Both the position numbers and the translations under genes were made by a program. Below are positions 62,583 through 64,000 of a stretch of DNA of 64,000 nt, piece by piece (position 1 is the stretch's first letter; each line of letters opens with the position of its first letter). Below the pieces are notes generated by a model. The model worked only from the letters and a program-made list of their open reading frames with translations. It did no database searches and was not told the origin of the DNA. Source of the DNA: Acanthopagrus latus (lineage: Eukaryota > Chordata > Actinopteri > Spariformes > Sparidae); NCBI RefSeq assembly GCF_904848185.1, contig NC_051055.1, forward strand, positions 10,733,104 through 10,797,103. The letters are read 5' to 3'.

Positions 62583-64000
62583 ATGTATGTATGTATGTAT
62601 ATATATATATGTATATATGCCCACAGTACATAGTTCATTATCAATCCTCCTTACCTTATATTTACTTTTTGTTCTGTGTGATTGAGCAGGTCGTCGGTCC
62701 ATTACCTGCACTGTGATTTACGTAATTGGCATAGAAATGCTGGACAAAGGAAGGATATGGAAACATAGCTTTCAGCTCTACATGAATACCCTGATGATAT
62801 GTATTCAATAAGGGTATTGAGTGCAGGGAGAACAGACGAGGCTAGGGAGAGCTGCAGCTGTAAGGGAGCAGTAAGGAATGTAAAGAGACCCAGCTGGAAA
62901 CAAAGGAGGTAGTGACAGAAATGAAATGACCCTTGACACATGAACTTCATCTAAAGAGATTGACTTTGAGAGATCATTTTTACTTATAGCCAGTTAAAGT
63001 TTTTTCAGATCTCGAACCTCAATTTTTAAGCCCAAATTTAATGAAATAGAGTTTTCTGTCACATAAGACTAAGGATGTGCGTCAAACCCTTCATAACGCT
63101 CCCTGAAAATATTATTTCATGCACTTTTTTTAATATTCTCATCAAGATAATACTACCAACTTTTGTTGGCACAATGTTAGATCTAGGCTATTTCCTGTCC
63201 TCTTTAAAACATATTGTTCTGCTGCAGAAGCAAGCCAGGGATCCATATTACGCCCCAGTCCATCAGTTAAAAAGGCTCCATCAGAGTAAAACACTCATTA
63301 CAAGAATTCCAGTCATATCCTTGGCAGCTTTGTAACAGCTCCCCTCTGAACTTTCAATTTACTGATTGTCAGCCCATTTTTGCTCGCACATTAATACTGT
63401 TTTGGAGTTTGTCCTCTATTGTCCTGTGCAGGTATGAACACACAGGCCACAGCAAACATACACATACATAGTGTATGGGCTGCAATTGAACCTGACCTTA
63501 AAACAGAATCGGTGATGAGAGGGTAATCCCTCGGTTGACTTTGATTTCCAATTCAGGATTGATCGAAAGGCTTGCTGACCCATCTGAATAACTGACTAGT
63601 TGCTGTGTAACAGGTTGCATGCAATTTTTGGAAATGGTACCATGGTACATTGTGCACAAAATTATAATAATATAGTAATAGAGTAATAGTGTGTTTCCTT
63701 GCATATTAATTTTTTTTATAAACTAAGAGTAACAAAATTATCGAAAAACATTGACAAACACACCAAAAATTGTGCCAACTCAATGCTGTTGAGAGCTCAG
63801 TTAAAAAAACATTTATTGTCAGTACCTTAATTGTACTTTTAGAGATGTGTTCTCATTTCAGTTTTGCATTATCAAAGTAGTAAATACAGGCTAGGTCAGA
63901 TATTTATTTGATCCTTACTAAGCTACTCCCTGTGCAACAAATTTACTATCAATTACAACGATAATAATGAAATGCAAACAAATAACCAAATAAGGCAAAA
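59348..64000 (+). other. eif3h: eif3h intron 5 (incomplete)
   Basis: AT-rich intron running off the right edge, with the compound microsatellite at 62361-62619. No exon 6 was found in the remaining sequence, so the intron exceeds 4.6 kb. Confidence 0.65.
62361..62619. repeat. Compound (GTAT)n/(GT)n/(TA)n microsatellite
   Basis: About 15 tandem GTAT units followed by alternating (GT)n and TATATATG blocks, ending in (TA)n. All long open frames over this interval on both strands are artefacts of the repeat. Confidence 0.95.

Noticed and set aside
62259..62716. Open frames up to 150 codons on both strands rich in Tyr-Val-Cys or Thr-His
   Set aside because: Artefacts of the GTAT/GT microsatellite.

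Overview
This is vertebrate, almost certainly teleost, nuclear DNA. It has GT-AG introns, long AT-rich introns full of CA, TA, TC and GTAT microsatellites, a Tc1-like transposon, a decayed L1-type LINE and several short inverted-repeat elements of kinds common in ray-finned fish. There is nothing prokaryotic: no operons, no CRISPR. The species cannot be read from the sequence.

Three protein-coding genes, all on the + strand, account for the coding content. (1) 1-7.2 kb: the last six coding exons of ext1 (heparan-sulfate co-polymerase) with a long 3' UTR; the rest of the gene lies left of the window. (2) 10.2-18.1 kb: a complete rad21 (cohesin kleisin) gene with a non-coding first exon, 13 coding exons (638 codons) and a 3' UTR. 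(3) 18.6 kb to beyond the right edge: the first five coding exons of eif3h (eIF3 subunit h), spread over more than 45 kb, including a 25.6-kb intron 2.

The order and orientation ext1-rad21-eif3h match the human 8q24.1 neighbourhood, but MED30, SLC30A8, AARD and UTP23, which lie between these genes in human, are not visible here. This would suit one copy of a duplicated teleost segment after gene loss. The three genes are housekeeping neighbours and do not form one pathway: EXT1 works in the Golgi, RAD21 on chromosomes and eIF3h on the ribosome.

The eif3h introns hold the mobile elements. The clearest is a nest near 42.5-46.7 kb, where a dead Tc1-like element (TA target duplication, D-to-E spacing of 38 residues) sits inside a dead minus-strand L1-type LINE. 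Inverted-repeat elements lie at 11.6, 19.8, 46.7 and 52.2 kb, with weaker remnants elsewhere.

I found no undescribed multi-gene system. The observations most worth checking are the apparent loss of the arginine at the second separase site of Rad21 (Met codon at 16082-16084), a strong CTCF-like motif just upstream of the rad21 promoter, the missing intervening genes, and a conserved 5'TOP-like start on eif3h. Splice sites were placed by eye from reading frame, GT/AG boundaries and remembered human proteins; no alignment or expression data were available.
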